A DNA stretch of 64,000 nucleotides from CAYXLI01 sp964464925 (lineage in GTDB: Bacteria > Acidobacteriota > Terriglobia > Bryobacterales > Bryobacteraceae), in assembly GCA_964464925.1 (NCBI GenBank), contig CAYXLI010000029.1:1-64000 (forward strand). The letters are read 5' to 3'. A program made the position numbers and the translations under genes. Positions 44,497-53,169 of the stretch are shown here, piece by piece; within the stretch, counting starts at the first letter, position 1; every line of letters begins with the position of its first letter. Under the pieces are notes generated by a model that had not been told where the DNA came from, did not search any database, and saw nothing but the letters and a program-made list of their open reading frames with translations.

Positions 44497-45504
44497 TTAA
44501 TTCAATAAAAAAATGGCATCTCCGGGGTTTCTGTCAAACGTCGGCTTCGATTTCATCCATGAGAACCAGCCCAACCTCGGCGCGGCCGGTCCCTCCTCTC
44601 CCATGCGGCAATGTGGAACGTCTTCCTGCTTGAGGATCAGCTGTACCTCAAACTCCACGTCGCCCCGGCCAAAAAAATGTGTAACTGCGCGCAGTCCATC
44701 ATACGCCTTCCCGGACGGAAGAAAGTCGAGATATCGCTCAACCGGCAACGGTCCGATCTTGATCCGCACGCGGCATTGCTGATCCCAAACTGCATCGCCA
44801 ACGATCACTCCGAAGCCGAGTTGTGTGGAAAGCGAGTTACTCTCATCGAAACAGCACTGGTCCTTTTTCTTGAGCGGATACCAAGCGCCTACAAACTGAT
44901 CTACCTGGACGGGCACCCGAAAATAATCGGCAATCAACTGCTCCAGCGCGGTTGCGGAACGAGCTTGCATCGACAATAAGCCCGCATAAAAAAGAAGAGA
45001 GCGATCCGGCACGGGTTGCCGATTTTGCAGCCCCCCGGTGCCAAGGCCGATCAACGCCATGATGTGACGCGAGAAGCGATCCCGCTTGTCCCGCTCATAC
45101 GCCACGGCGAAGCGGTACTTCTCCCAGGCCTGGTAGAAGAGCGAGATCATCCGGTGATTGAAGATGTCGAAGAATGCCGGGATGGTCCGGTCCTTCGCCC
45201 GGATGCGATCCAGGATGAACTCGGTGTAAGGGATCGGCAGAACGCCCGCGGCACCCGTCAGACCCATAAAGTTGACGATCAGCACAGGGCGCCGGCCTTC
45301 GGTCCACTGCAGATTATGAATCTGGCTGGGAGGGAAGAGAAGGGAGGTGTTGACGGAGAACGACGCGACCTCCCGCTCGGGCTTCGCGAAGCATCCGACC
45401 GGCTCCCTATCCTCCTGCATGCGTTCCAGCAGACGCACGGCCTGGAAGAATTCGAACTGCTGTGGATATTCTCGTAGCGCTCTTTCCAGATCCGGATGGG
45501 TCAC
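44497..45504 (-). CDS. tssG: T6SS baseplate protein TssG
   Basis: 335 residues from a GTG at 45504 that overlaps the tssF stop as GTGA, with AAGGA eight bases upstream; the frame is open further back to a GTG at 45537. The start THPDLERALREYPQQFEFFQAVRLLE is typical of TssG. Conserved segments such as FMGLTGAAGVLPIPYTEFIL and DQFVGAWYPL follow. TssG with two TssF copies forms the baseplate wedge that TssK binds. The overlap with tssF suggests coupled translation, fitting their fixed ratio. Confidence 0.95.
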   Translation of the reverse strand: MTHPDLERALREYPQQFEFFQAVRLLERMQEDREPVGCFAKPEREVASFSVNTSLLFPPSQIHNLQWTEGRRPVLIVNFMGLTGAAGVLPIPYTEFILDRIRAKDRTIPAFFDIFNHRMISLFYQAWEKYRFAVAYERDKRDRFSRHIMALIGLGTGGLQNRQPVPDRSLLFYAGLLSMQARSATALEQLIADYFRVPVQVDQFVGAWYPLKKKDQCCFDESNSLSTQLGFGVIVGDAVWDQQCRVRIKIGPLPVERYLDFLPSGKAYDGLRAVTHFFGRGDVEFEVQLILKQEDVPHCRMGEEGPAAPRLGWFSWMKSKPTFDRNPGDAIFLLN

Positions 45505-47342
45505 ATCAATATCCTTCGCCCGGCGCGCGGCGCCCACTCCCGCACCACTCCCTTGCGTTGCACGGTTTTCAGCACAAGTTGAGTGAAGCTATTCAGAGAT
45601 GCGTACATTCCCAAAAAGTGTTCCAGCACGCTCGCGAACAGATAAACCCCGCCGCCCACGAACTGGTCTTCATCGAGTTCCAGGTCCACCCGCCACCCTC
45701 GCGCGAAGCTGATGCCGTTATCGGAGACGACGCGAGCGAACTCGCGTTTCCCTTTGAGTCCCACGATGCCCTGAATCATACGGTCGGAAAATGGGCTCTC
45801 TGTGAAGTTGTACAGCTTCAGGATCTGCTTCAAGGCGTCCTGGCCTTCCTCCACGATGGATAGGTGGTTCAGGCTGAGGTGCGAAATGAGGTGCCACAAA
45901 GCACTCTTCCCCAGCGGGGGACGCAGAGGGCCGGTCGGGCGCCGCAGACAAACAATATGCTTGATGGGCGAGTTGCCCTCCAGTTCGAAATCTCCGGAGT
46001 TGTTCCCGAAGGCAAGCCGCGCGGGTAGATCGCGATTCGTGCAAATAGTCCGCACCGTAAGTGTGTCGGATTCCGGATCTGCCGGACGACCCGAGAGATC
46101 CACGAGCGAGATCTTCATCTCCGTACCGGGATCATTCGGCCGCAGGGACTCACTGCGATTCGCCAGCCAGAAACATTGCCCGGCGCCTGCAGAGCTTGTC
46201 GAGTGGAACGCATAGAAGGGTTCGTAGACGACGGTATCATGCGTATCGGCATCTACACTCTGGACCGACTCAATCGAGAAGATCTCCGTCGCGTTGGGCC
46301 GCCGCACGTCGGGGACAATCGGGTACTCGTATCGCCTCTGGGTGAGCAGAATTGGCTCAGCGGTCTGCGGAAAGAGATTGATGATGGGCGCGCAACTGAG
46401 CTGGAATGTCGATTCCGACAACCCCAGCGTGAGCCGTTCCTGACGGGCCTCCCCACCGAGATCCGTGAGCAGGAAGAGCAGTTCAGCACTGTCCTTGAAG
46501 CCCCCATCCCATCCGGCGGCGAGGCCTGTCACGTCGAGAAAGAAGAATTTTTCCGGGAAGGTGAACAGCTCCTGAACCAGTCTGTATGCGTCCAGCGAGC
46601 GCCGCGGATACGGCAGCATTCCTTCTTCCGGAGCGAAACCGACGGGCCGCAAGGCACTGGCCGGCAGCGTAAATGGCTTTGCTTTCGATCCGGGCTTCGG
46701 ATCGCGCACGACGATCCTGAGCAGGTTGCAGCAGAGCAGTTCGTAGAGTGTGTGGACCAGCGCGCTCTCGCCGTTCAGGTAGAAGCGAAGTGTGTCCGCT
46801 TTGAGTTGCGGGAAGGCCGCGTCCAGGCCGCACTGTAGCTCAACGCGAATCGCCGCACCAGCGTCGGGCGCCTTAATTGCAGGCTGCAGCCGGTCAGGGG
46901 GCCTCCATTGCGCAGAGGTCACGGAAATGGGCCATAGCGTCGTGTCGTAGCAGGTGCGGAACTTACACGGCACGCCGCCGACCGGCTGCGAATACAACAT
47001 CGTATCCTTCGGGACGGGCCAGCCCGTTGTCAGCTTTCCTTGCTCCACATCCAACTGAAACTGCACTACGGACATCGAGGGAATCGGACGGATGAAGTGC
47101 GGATAGACGACATTAAGAAACGATTCCGTAATCTCCGGGAACTCGTCGTCAATCTTCAGGTGAACGCGCGCAGCCAGGAACGCGAACGCTTCTAGCAGTC
47201 GTTCCACATGCGGGTCGTCGCACTTGGATGATTCCAGCAGCAGCCGGGACGCCACCTTGGGATATTTTTCGGCGAACTCTGCGCCATTCTGCCGCAGATA
47301 GGTGAGTTCCCGCTCGTAGTAGAGCAGCAATTCATCCCGCAT
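45501..47342 (-). CDS. tssF: T6SS baseplate protein TssF
   Basis: 613 residues, usual length. The N-terminus is a textbook TssF (LLLYYERELTYLRQNGAEFA, EKYPKVASRLLLE, DPHVERLLEAFAFLAARV, LNVVYPHFIRPIPSM). It is the main wedge protein of the baseplate, binding TssG, TssE, TssK and the VgrG hub. The start overlaps the tssE end by 11 bp, and the stop overlaps the tssG start. Confidence 0.97.
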   Translation of the reverse strand: MRDELLLYYERELTYLRQNGAEFAEKYPKVASRLLLESSKCDDPHVERLLEAFAFLAARVHLKIDDEFPEITESFLNVVYPHFIRPIPSMSVVQFQLDVEQGKLTTGWPVPKDTMLYSQPVGGVPCKFRTCYDTTLWPISVTSAQWRPPDRLQPAIKAPDAGAAIRVELQCGLDAAFPQLKADTLRFYLNGESALVHTLYELLCCNLLRIVVRDPKPGSKAKPFTLPASALRPVGFAPEEGMLPYPRRSLDAYRLVQELFTFPEKFFFLDVTGLAAGWDGGFKDSAELLFLLTDLGGEARQERLTLGLSESTFQLSCAPIINLFPQTAEPILLTQRRYEYPIVPDVRRPNATEIFSIESVQSVDADTHDTVVYEPFYAFHSTSSAGAGQCFWLANRSESLRPNDPGTEMKISLVDLSGRPADPESDTLTVRTICTNRDLPARLAFGNNSGDFELEGNSPIKHIVCLRRPTGPLRPPLGKSALWHLISHLSLNHLSIVEEGQDALKQILKLYNFTESPFSDRMIQGIVGLKGKREFARVVSDNGISFARGWRVDLELDEDQFVGGGVYLFASVLEHFLGMYASLNSFTQLVLKTVQRKGVVREWAPRAGRRILM

Positions 47343-47832
47343 TCCCGTCTCGCTTCACTTTGTACTCTCCGCTGGTAAGTTCCAGGGCCGTGTCGAAAGA
47401 AACGTGCTCGGGTGCGGGATCCATCATGAGAAGGCCATCTATTCGAAAACGCAGAGTGCGGGAACCGAAAGAAGCTGCTTCTACGGAAGTAATCCGGACA
47501 TTCGCCAGACGGGGTTCAAATACTTTCACGGCGGACTGAAGCAGGCGCAGGAGCTTCGCCTGATCCTTCGGTGAGGCCAGGCTATAAGCAGTGAAATCGG
47601 GCAGTCCATACGCATAGACTGAGCGGCTCAGCTCCCGTGCCGAATCTTCACCAATGCCAGCGATCTGCCGGGTATTCAACAGCCATTCCAGATCCCGGCA
47701 AATCCCTTCCTTCAAACGCCGGACTGAGGCCGCGCGGCTCAGAGGTAATTCTCTGGAATCGCGGGGCTCCAGGTCTATCAGCCGGTCGAGAACGGATAGG
47801 GTAACAGGAAGGTCAGAAGAATTTTGCGGCAT
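47332..47832 (-). CDS. tssE: T6SS baseplate protein TssE (gp25-like)
   Basis: 166 residues with the gp25/TssE pattern: a basic N-terminal part with VRRLKEGICRDLEWLLNTRQ (about 40-60), a central YGLPDF, and KVFEPRLANVRI followed by a beta-hairpin. TssE starts sheath polymerisation on the baseplate by handing strands to TssB/TssC. It lies 4 bp after tssA and overlaps tssF by 11 bp. Confidence 0.94.
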   Translation of the reverse strand: MPQNSSDLPVTLSVLDRLIDLEPRDSRELPLSRAASVRRLKEGICRDLEWLLNTRQIAGIGEDSARELSRSVYAYGLPDFTAYSLASPKDQAKLLRLLQSAVKVFEPRLANVRITSVEAASFGSRTLRFRIDGLLMMDPAPEHVSFDTALELTSGEYKVKRDGNAG

Positions 47833-47836
47833 GACA

Positions 47837-49636
47837 TTAACTGATGGTTAGCGCCTGAACCGGATCCAGCCGGCAGATCCTTTCGAAGATCTTCTGCTTC
47901 TCTTTCGCATCCGCCTGTATCTTCTTGCTGGAGCGCAAAATGGTAGCAAGGGCGCTCGCAATCATTTCCCGATCCTCCCAGTCCTCCAGCTTGTGCGCTT
48001 CAATGGCTGCCGTCAGGTCTTCCAGCATCGGCTGTGCGATGGTGTCCTTCCCGGCTGAGACACAGAGTTGAACCAGTTGCAGCTTCCTCTGGAAGCGTCC
48101 GCGGCCAGACCGCTGCCGCTCCACTTCTTTGAACATCAGCTCGAATGCCTTCTGTTCCTGACCGGCCCGCAGTGCATCGCTCGCCAGCACGAAGCTGTCG
48201 ATGAAATTCTTTTGCCAGCCCGGGATGTGATTATCCGATACCGGATCGGCCTGTGGCTTCGCGCTCGGGGTCGCTTCGTTCGATTCCGCCAACAACCCTT
48301 TCAACCACGTGTGCGTCTCGGCGTTTGCCACTGCCGTGTCGTCCATCAGGCGTGCATCGAGCAGTTCGGGAAGATCCCGCAGAAGCGCCCGTAATTCGGA
48401 CCGGATGGCGACGGCGATGACGTTGTAATCGTCGCCGAGCGCGACACACGCTTCCACTACGAATCGTTGCAGATCCAGCCAGGCACGGCTGCAGGGCAGG
48501 GCCATGACATTCTCGGCCATCTCCAGCAGCTCTTTCCACTTATGCTTCAGGGCCAATCGTTTGATTTCCTGCCGGATCTCGGTCGGCGGCGCCTCCATTA
48601 CGGTTTGGTCTCCAGCCGAGGCCGCCGCCCGCAGTTCGCCCCAACGCAATCCGCGCAGCATGAGATAAGGAGCAGGGCTCAGCGGTTCCCTTTGCCGCAG
48701 GTGCGTGGCCGCGGCAGCTACGGCCGCAATCGCGTCGCGCCGTCCGGCGGGCTCGCTATCGACGCGCGCCGGAATCCATGTGCCGCTTGCCGCTTGCGCT
48801 CCGGCGGCTTGCGCCTCTTCTTCGGCATCGGCCTGGACGGTTTCAACCGGAACCTCCTCGACGGGATCCGGCTCCGTCTCGCGCTTCTTCTCCAGCAGAC
48901 TGTGAACGGTGTGGCGTACCTCCGTGAGCGCGCTGGTCAGCTTCCCGAACGACGGACCATTGTCTGCGAACTTCTCATCACAGATTTTGCCGAGCTCGGC
49001 AACTGTCTTCAGGCAGCCGTCCAGAGCCTTCTCGCTTTGCAGATAGAAAGCCTTAGGCGTCTCGGCAAACGCCTGATCGAAGGCCTCCGGCGCGAGTTTC
49101 CCCTCTTTCAGAGACTTGTCACGAGCCTTCTTCGCTTGATCCGTTTGGGCCTGAGCTTCATAGCCAACGGCTCGGGATTCCTTGAACTTGTACCAACTGT
49201 GCCCCTTCGCGTTCAGAGGCGCATCTTTAACAGCAGTTTCGAGTTTGCTCCCGACCCAGTCCAGCGGCGCGGCCCGTAGTTCGGCATCGCCGTCTTCCAG
49301 CGCCGGGAATAAGCTGTCCCAGAATTTGTCGACCAGTTCGCGGCAGAGGTTCAGGCCCTGCTGCAGTCCGGTGAATCCGTCCAGCTTCAGCACGGATTCC
49401 GTCAGCCACGCGGCGAGTTGCAGGTCCTTGCTCTCGGTTGCAATGGCCTCCTGGGCGAGCTTGCTGACCAGTGAGTAGTCGGCAACTTTGCGTTCGCTGG
49501 CCCATACGCCCTGCGAAAGCTCGTCATCCTGGCGGCGAGCTTCCTTGACCTTGTCGTAGACAGGTGCGTACCGTAAGTCCTGACCGCCTGGGTTGTCTTC
49601 GCTGATTGGATTCAGCAGATCTTCACGTAATGTCAT
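47837..49636 (-). CDS. tssA: T6SS assembly protein TssA (long form with VasJ-type C-terminus)
   Basis: 599 residues, longer than many TssAs. The ImpA domain opens the protein (LLNPISEDNPGGQDLRY, LAAWLTESVLKLDGFTGLQQ). A charged, Ala/Glu-rich linker at about 255-290 may be disordered. The C-terminal 170 residues are helical and VasJ-like (AFELMFKEVERQRSGRGRFQRKLQLVQLCVSAG). TssA primes baseplate and sheath assembly and, in some types, caps the growing sheath; the type with this C-terminus stays at the baseplate in characterised cases. It lies 9 bp after tagJ. Confidence 0.93.
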   Translation of the reverse strand: MTLREDLLNPISEDNPGGQDLRYAPVYDKVKEARRQDDELSQGVWASERKVADYSLVSKLAQEAIATESKDLQLAAWLTESVLKLDGFTGLQQGLNLCRELVDKFWDSLFPALEDGDAELRAAPLDWVGSKLETAVKDAPLNAKGHSWYKFKESRAVGYEAQAQTDQAKKARDKSLKEGKLAPEAFDQAFAETPKAFYLQSEKALDGCLKTVAELGKICDEKFADNGPSFGKLTSALTEVRHTVHSLLEKKRETEPDPVEEVPVETVQADAEEEAQAAGAQAASGTWIPARVDSEPAGRRDAIAAVAAAATHLRQREPLSPAPYLMLRGLRWGELRAAASAGDQTVMEAPPTEIRQEIKRLALKHKWKELLEMAENVMALPCSRAWLDLQRFVVEACVALGDDYNVIAVAIRSELRALLRDLPELLDARLMDDTAVANAETHTWLKGLLAESNEATPSAKPQADPVSDNHIPGWQKNFIDSFVLASDALRAGQEQKAFELMFKEVERQRSGRGRFQRKLQLVQLCVSAGKDTIAQPMLEDLTAAIEAHKLEDWEDREMIASALATILRSSKKIQADAKEKQKIFERICRLDPVQALTIS

Positions 49637-49645
49637 TTCGGAAGG

Positions 49646-50365
49646 CTAACTACCTGCAGCCGCTTGTGAGGACTCGAATTCGATGGAGCGAATTTCGAGC
49701 AGCGGAATCTCCTCACCGTCTACAAGCAACATTTTCTGCCCGATCGGATATTCCCGATTCTTCTCATCCACGCACCATTCCGTCGTCCTGCCGAGCCATA
49801 CCGCCTCATTCGAATCCTTCCAGGAGAAAGGATAGATGCACGGCAAGAGCACTTCTCCAAGATCTGCGCCCTCAAAAGACGGGCCGGCGAGAACCATCGC
49901 CGGAGCCCATAGTGTGTCGCGAAGACGCTGAGGAGGCGGGATCACAATCGAGGTGATGTGCTCGAAGGGAATCCACAGATACGCGCCGGCGGCAAATACT
50001 TCCAGGCGCGAACCAATCTGCGGATCGGCATCCGTAATGGATTCGAACGGTTTTCCGTTCAGCTTGCCTCGTGGTGATTGGCCGGCGACTGTGGTGGGAT
50101 ACTGCTCAGTTCGAAACAATTCATGGCGTGTCTTCTCGGCATGCAAAGCCGAATAATAGAGAACGGCGCCCAGTTGTGTGTTCTTCGACCCCTCCGCCAG
50201 AATGCCAAGGTGCTTCTCCGCACGGTCGTATTGTCCGGAGAAGCACAGGAGTTCAAATAGAAAGGTCCGTTGTGTCGTGTCGGTAGGATGATCGCGAAGA
50301 TAAGCAGCCAGGCTTTTCTCGGCTTCCCGAACTTGGCCCGCATTGAAAAGCTCTCGTGCTGTCAA
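49646..50365 (-). CDS. tagJ: T6SS accessory protein TagJ (ImpE)
   Basis: 239 residues. The N-terminal TPR-like helices (ARELFNAGQVREAEKSLAAYL, then FLFELLCFSGQYDRAEKHL) and the C-terminal beta-domain (GAYLWIPFEHITSIVIPPPQ) are diagnostic of ImpE/TagJ. In P. aeruginosa TagJ binds the TssB N-terminus and links the sheath to ClpV. It lies 26 bp after hcp and 9 bp before tssA. Confidence 0.94.
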   Translation of the reverse strand: MTARELFNAGQVREAEKSLAAYLRDHPTDTTQRTFLFELLCFSGQYDRAEKHLGILAEGSKNTQLGAVLYYSALHAEKTRHELFRTEQYPTTVAGQSPRGKLNGKPFESITDADPQIGSRLEVFAAGAYLWIPFEHITSIVIPPPQRLRDTLWAPAMVLAGPSFEGADLGEVLLPCIYPFSWKDSNEAVWLGRTTEWCVDEKNREYPIGQKMLLVDGEEIPLLEIRSIEFESSQAAAGS

Positions 50366-50391
50366 ACCGATTCTCCTCCGCTCGCAGCTAA

Positions 50392-50874
50392 TTAGAAAGG
50401 CTTCAGCGTCGCAAGGTTGTAGCCCTTGGTGACAAACCCGCCCAGCTTGCCGTCGTCCTGCTCTGGGTTGTATCCGATCGAAACCTTCTGGAATGCAAAC
50501 GATACCGATTCCGTCGGATTCTCATTCGAGCCGGAAAGCTGAACGGAGGTGATCAGGGCGTCTTGCAGTTCTATCTTGAAATAATCTTCCTGCTGGTCGG
50601 AGACCGGCTTATCGTAAATGAGTTCGACCTTCTTCAGGATGTCGCCAGTGGCGCAGTGATCGGCCAAAAGCGGGGAGGTCTTGTCCAAAACCTTCATGAT
50701 GGTGAGGTGGCTGAAGTCCGCCCGTCCCGCCTTCGCTTCCTTCCCGGAAGCTCCAGGACCATATACTGCGGTCTGTGAAACACCCCAACTGAATGAAAGG
50801 ACGTCGATAGCCTTTGCCCTGCTTGTGCTCGGCCCATCGACACCTTCGATGAGCAAATACGCATTAACTGCCAT
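50392..50874 (-). CDS. hcp: T6SS tube protein Hcp
   Basis: 160 residues, standard Hcp length. It opens with AVNAYLLIEGVDGPSTSRAK, and IDVLSFSWGVSQ is the family signature; hexamer strands such as DYFKIELQDALITSVQLSGS follow. Hcp rings stack as the inner tube and can carry small effectors. A very strong AAGGAGG five bases before the ATG fits its need for high expression compared with its neighbours. A 68-bp gap separates it from tssC. Confidence 0.96.
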   Translation of the reverse strand: MAVNAYLLIEGVDGPSTSRAKAIDVLSFSWGVSQTAVYGPGASGKEAKAGRADFSHLTIMKVLDKTSPLLADHCATGDILKKVELIYDKPVSDQQEDYFKIELQDALITSVQLSGSNENPTESVSFAFQKVSIGYNPEQDDGKLGGFVTKGYNLATLKPF

Positions 50875-50942
50875 TCTGCCTCCTTGTTTTTAAAATCAGT
50901 GGTGAACCTCAGCCGGGTGCTCAAAAGAACAACCCGAAAAGC

Positions 50943-52430
50943 CTATTTCGCTGGAGCCGGCAGTTCCGCTACGAGTCGCAGCGAGACCGTCAGTTCATCC
51001 AGTTGGAAGTGCGGACGGAGAAAGGCTACCGCTTTATACGCGCCTGGTTTGCCGGGTATCTCCGCAACCTCGATCCGGGCTTCACGCAGAGGCCGTTTTG
51101 ACTTCGCTTCCTGGGAGGCGGTATCGTCCGGCGTCACGTAGTTGGTAATCCAGCGATTTAGGAAATTCTCAGCCTGCTCCCTCGACATGAAGCTGCCGAT
51201 TTTGTCCCGCATCATCGCTTTGAGGTAGTGAGCGAAACGGGAAACAGCCATAATGTAGGGAAGCTGAGTGGACAGTCTTGCGTTGGCGTTCGCTGCGTCC
51301 TGATCGTATAGTTTCGGCTTCTGGCAGCTCTGCACGCTGAAAAACGCGGCATAGTCTGTATCCTTGCAGTGCACAAGGGGAGCGAAGCCGAGGTCGGCCA
51401 GTTCCTTCTCACGGCGATCCGTGATCTGAACTTCAGTGGGGCATTTCATCGCCAGGTCGCCGCTATCGGTATAGAAATTATGTACGGGCAATCCCTCCAC
51501 TAACCCGCCGCCTTCCACACCACGCATCGACACGCACATACCGAACTTTGAGAAGGAGTTCGTCATGCGCGTCGCCAGGGAGTAAGCAGCATTCATCCAC
51601 AGATACTTGGAGTGATCCGTTCCGTCCACCGACTCTTCATAGTTGAAGGTGTCGACCGGCTTAGTGTCTTTGCCGTACGGAAGGCGTCCCAGAGTGCGAG
51701 GCAGGCACAAGGCCACATAGCGGGAATCTTCACTCTGCCGGAATGACTTCCATTTCGCGAATTCCGTCGTATCGAAGATCTTCGCCAGATCCCGCGGAGC
51801 GTCCAGGCTCGACCAGCTCGGTAGATTGAAAAGGTCCGGCCCGGCAGCGGCGACGAACGGGGCATGGGCAGCCGCGGCTACGTGCGAAACCTGCTCAAGC
51901 AGTTCGATGTCCTCCGGGTGCTTCCCGAATTCGTAGTCGCCCACCAGGGCGCCAAACGGCGAGCCGCCGAATACGCCGTACTCTTCTTCATACACCTTCT
52001 TGAACAGAGCGCTCTGGTCGAATTCCGTCGCGCGCTGTAAATCGCGAAGCAATTCGCGCTTGGAGCAGTTGAAGACCTTGATCTTCAACATCACGCCCGT
52101 TTCGCTCTGGTCCATCAGGTGCTTCAATCCGCGCCAGGAGCCTTCCAGCTTCTGGAACTGCGGGTGATGCATGATTTCGTTCAACTGCAAGGAGATCAGA
52201 TGATCGATCTGCGCGATACGCGCATTGATCATCAGTTCGGCGTCCCTCGCGATCGTCATCGATCCTTCAAGGAACTGGGCCACGAACTCCTTAACCAGAT
52301 TCTTTCCCCGTTCTCTTCCTGCGGTGTCGGAGCCTAAGCGGCCTTCTTCAACGATCGTGTCTAGAAGGCCTTTCTCCTTGACCTGTTCCGTTGCGCTTAC
52401 CGGCGCGGCCGCTGCTTTGGGATCAGCCAT
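50943..52430 (-). CDS. tssC: T6SS sheath protein TssC
   Basis: 495 residues. The family core is plain: FQKLEGSWRGLKHLMDQSE, VLKIKVFNCSKRELLRDL-type beta-strands, FGALVGDYEF, then NAAYSLATRMTNSFSKFGM and VSRFAHYLKAMMRDKIGSF near the end. TssC with TssB forms the contractile sheath around the Hcp tube. The reading frame overlaps tssB by 8 bp, as is usual for this obligate pair. Confidence 0.98.
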   Translation of the reverse strand: MADPKAAAAPVSATEQVKEKGLLDTIVEEGRLGSDTAGRERGKNLVKEFVAQFLEGSMTIARDAELMINARIAQIDHLISLQLNEIMHHPQFQKLEGSWRGLKHLMDQSETGVMLKIKVFNCSKRELLRDLQRATEFDQSALFKKVYEEEYGVFGGSPFGALVGDYEFGKHPEDIELLEQVSHVAAAAHAPFVAAAGPDLFNLPSWSSLDAPRDLAKIFDTTEFAKWKSFRQSEDSRYVALCLPRTLGRLPYGKDTKPVDTFNYEESVDGTDHSKYLWMNAAYSLATRMTNSFSKFGMCVSMRGVEGGGLVEGLPVHNFYTDSGDLAMKCPTEVQITDRREKELADLGFAPLVHCKDTDYAAFFSVQSCQKPKLYDQDAANANARLSTQLPYIMAVSRFAHYLKAMMRDKIGSFMSREQAENFLNRWITNYVTPDDTASQEAKSKRPLREARIEVAEIPGKPGAYKAVAFLRPHFQLDELTVSLRLVAELPAPAK

Positions 52431-52947
52431 TGTTGCCCTCCTTCTTCGCGCCGATTTCGCCCTTCAATTTTTCCAGCTTTTCGGTATTACCAACGGCTTC
52501 CAGCAGCAATTCCTCGAGCTTATCGTTGCCCTGCAGGCTGCCGCGCAAATCAGAAAGGCGGGTGCGCAGATCCATCAATTCCTTCAATGGCCGAACCTGC
52601 TGAACAACGTTTTCCGGAGAAAAGTCATCCATGCTGGCGAACTTGAGGTCCACCTTGAGATTCGCCGCGTCCGGATCTTCGCTGAGTTTGTTCTCAACGG
52701 ATAACGAAAGGTGGGGTTTCATCCCCTCCAAAACCTTATCGAAGTTATCGGGATTGACTTCGACGAACTTGCGGTCTTTCAGCTTCGGGAGCGGTTGTTC
52801 CGGCATCCCGGTGAAGTCTCCCAGGACCCCGACCACAAACGGCAATTCTTTCAATTCGATGGCGTTGCCGATTTCGACATCGTACGTAATGTGCACTCTT
52901 GGAGAACGAACGCGATCCAGTTTGTGCTGTGTGCTCTCTCTGCCCAT
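52423..52947 (-). CDS. tssB: T6SS sheath protein TssB
   Basis: 174 residues. The family pattern is present: RSPRVHITYDVEIG near the start, ELPFVVGVLGDFTG, KDRKFVEVNPDNFDKVLEGM, then DDFSPENVVQQV. It is the first gene of the long operon, with a promoter at 52985-53013 and GGAGG five bases before the ATG. The C-terminal residues are Glu/Lys-rich. TssB carries the helix that ClpV recognises once the sheath has contracted. Confidence 0.97.
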   Translation of the reverse strand: MGRESTQHKLDRVRSPRVHITYDVEIGNAIELKELPFVVGVLGDFTGMPEQPLPKLKDRKFVEVNPDNFDKVLEGMKPHLSLSVENKLSEDPDAANLKVDLKFASMDDFSPENVVQQVRPLKELMDLRTRLSDLRGSLQGNDKLEELLLEAVGNTEKLEKLKGEIGAKKEGNNG

Positions 52948-52957
52948 GGAGGCCTCC
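52948..52957 (-). promoter_or_regulatory. tssB ribosome binding site inside a perfect palindrome
   Basis: GGAGGCCTCC is its own reverse complement and holds the tssB Shine-Dalgarno sequence five bases from the ATG. A hairpin cannot form neatly inside ten bases without a loop, so pairing between two transcripts or protein binding is more likely than a classic switch. Confidence 0.35.
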
Positions 52958-52984
52958 GGAAGTTAGTACCGTGACGTATAGCCC

Positions 52985-53013
52985 ACTATATGCGTTACCC
53001 TGAGACTCGTCAA
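52985..53013 (-). promoter_or_regulatory. Promoter of the main T6SS operon
   Basis: On the minus strand, TTGACG (53013-53008), 17 bp, TATAGT (52990-52985): five of six matches in each box and ideal spacing. Transcription would start near 52978, giving a leader of about 30 bases before tssB. It lies in the 222-bp gap after the amidohydrolase gene. It is the clearest promoter in the window and looks sigma70-dependent, not sigma54-dependent. Confidence 0.7.
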
Positions 53014-53169
53014 GAGCACTTTGTGTACGGAATTTGCTGGTGATGCAGGATCCTGGAAACGACCTTCCAGTTGGCGCCGAGGTGACTCGGGCCGGCAGGT
53101 CCGGGGGATCAACGGAGCAAAATTCTAGGGCCCACAACCCGCTCGACAACGCGCCGTCGTCCGCTTGGA

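Noticed and set aside
43331..44500. 389-codon plus-strand open frame opposite clpV
   Set aside because: It covers the N-terminal half of an intact ClpV in antisense and has no recognisable motif.
45505..45537. GTG start for tssG at 45537
   Set aside because: The GTG at 45504 overlaps the tssF stop as GTGA, has AAGGA eight bases upstream and gives the usual TssG N-terminus.
50875..50942. CGGGT/ACCCG inverted repeat between tssC and hcp as a terminator or attenuator
   Set aside because: The stem is only five pairs with a long loop and no T-run on the transcribed strand.
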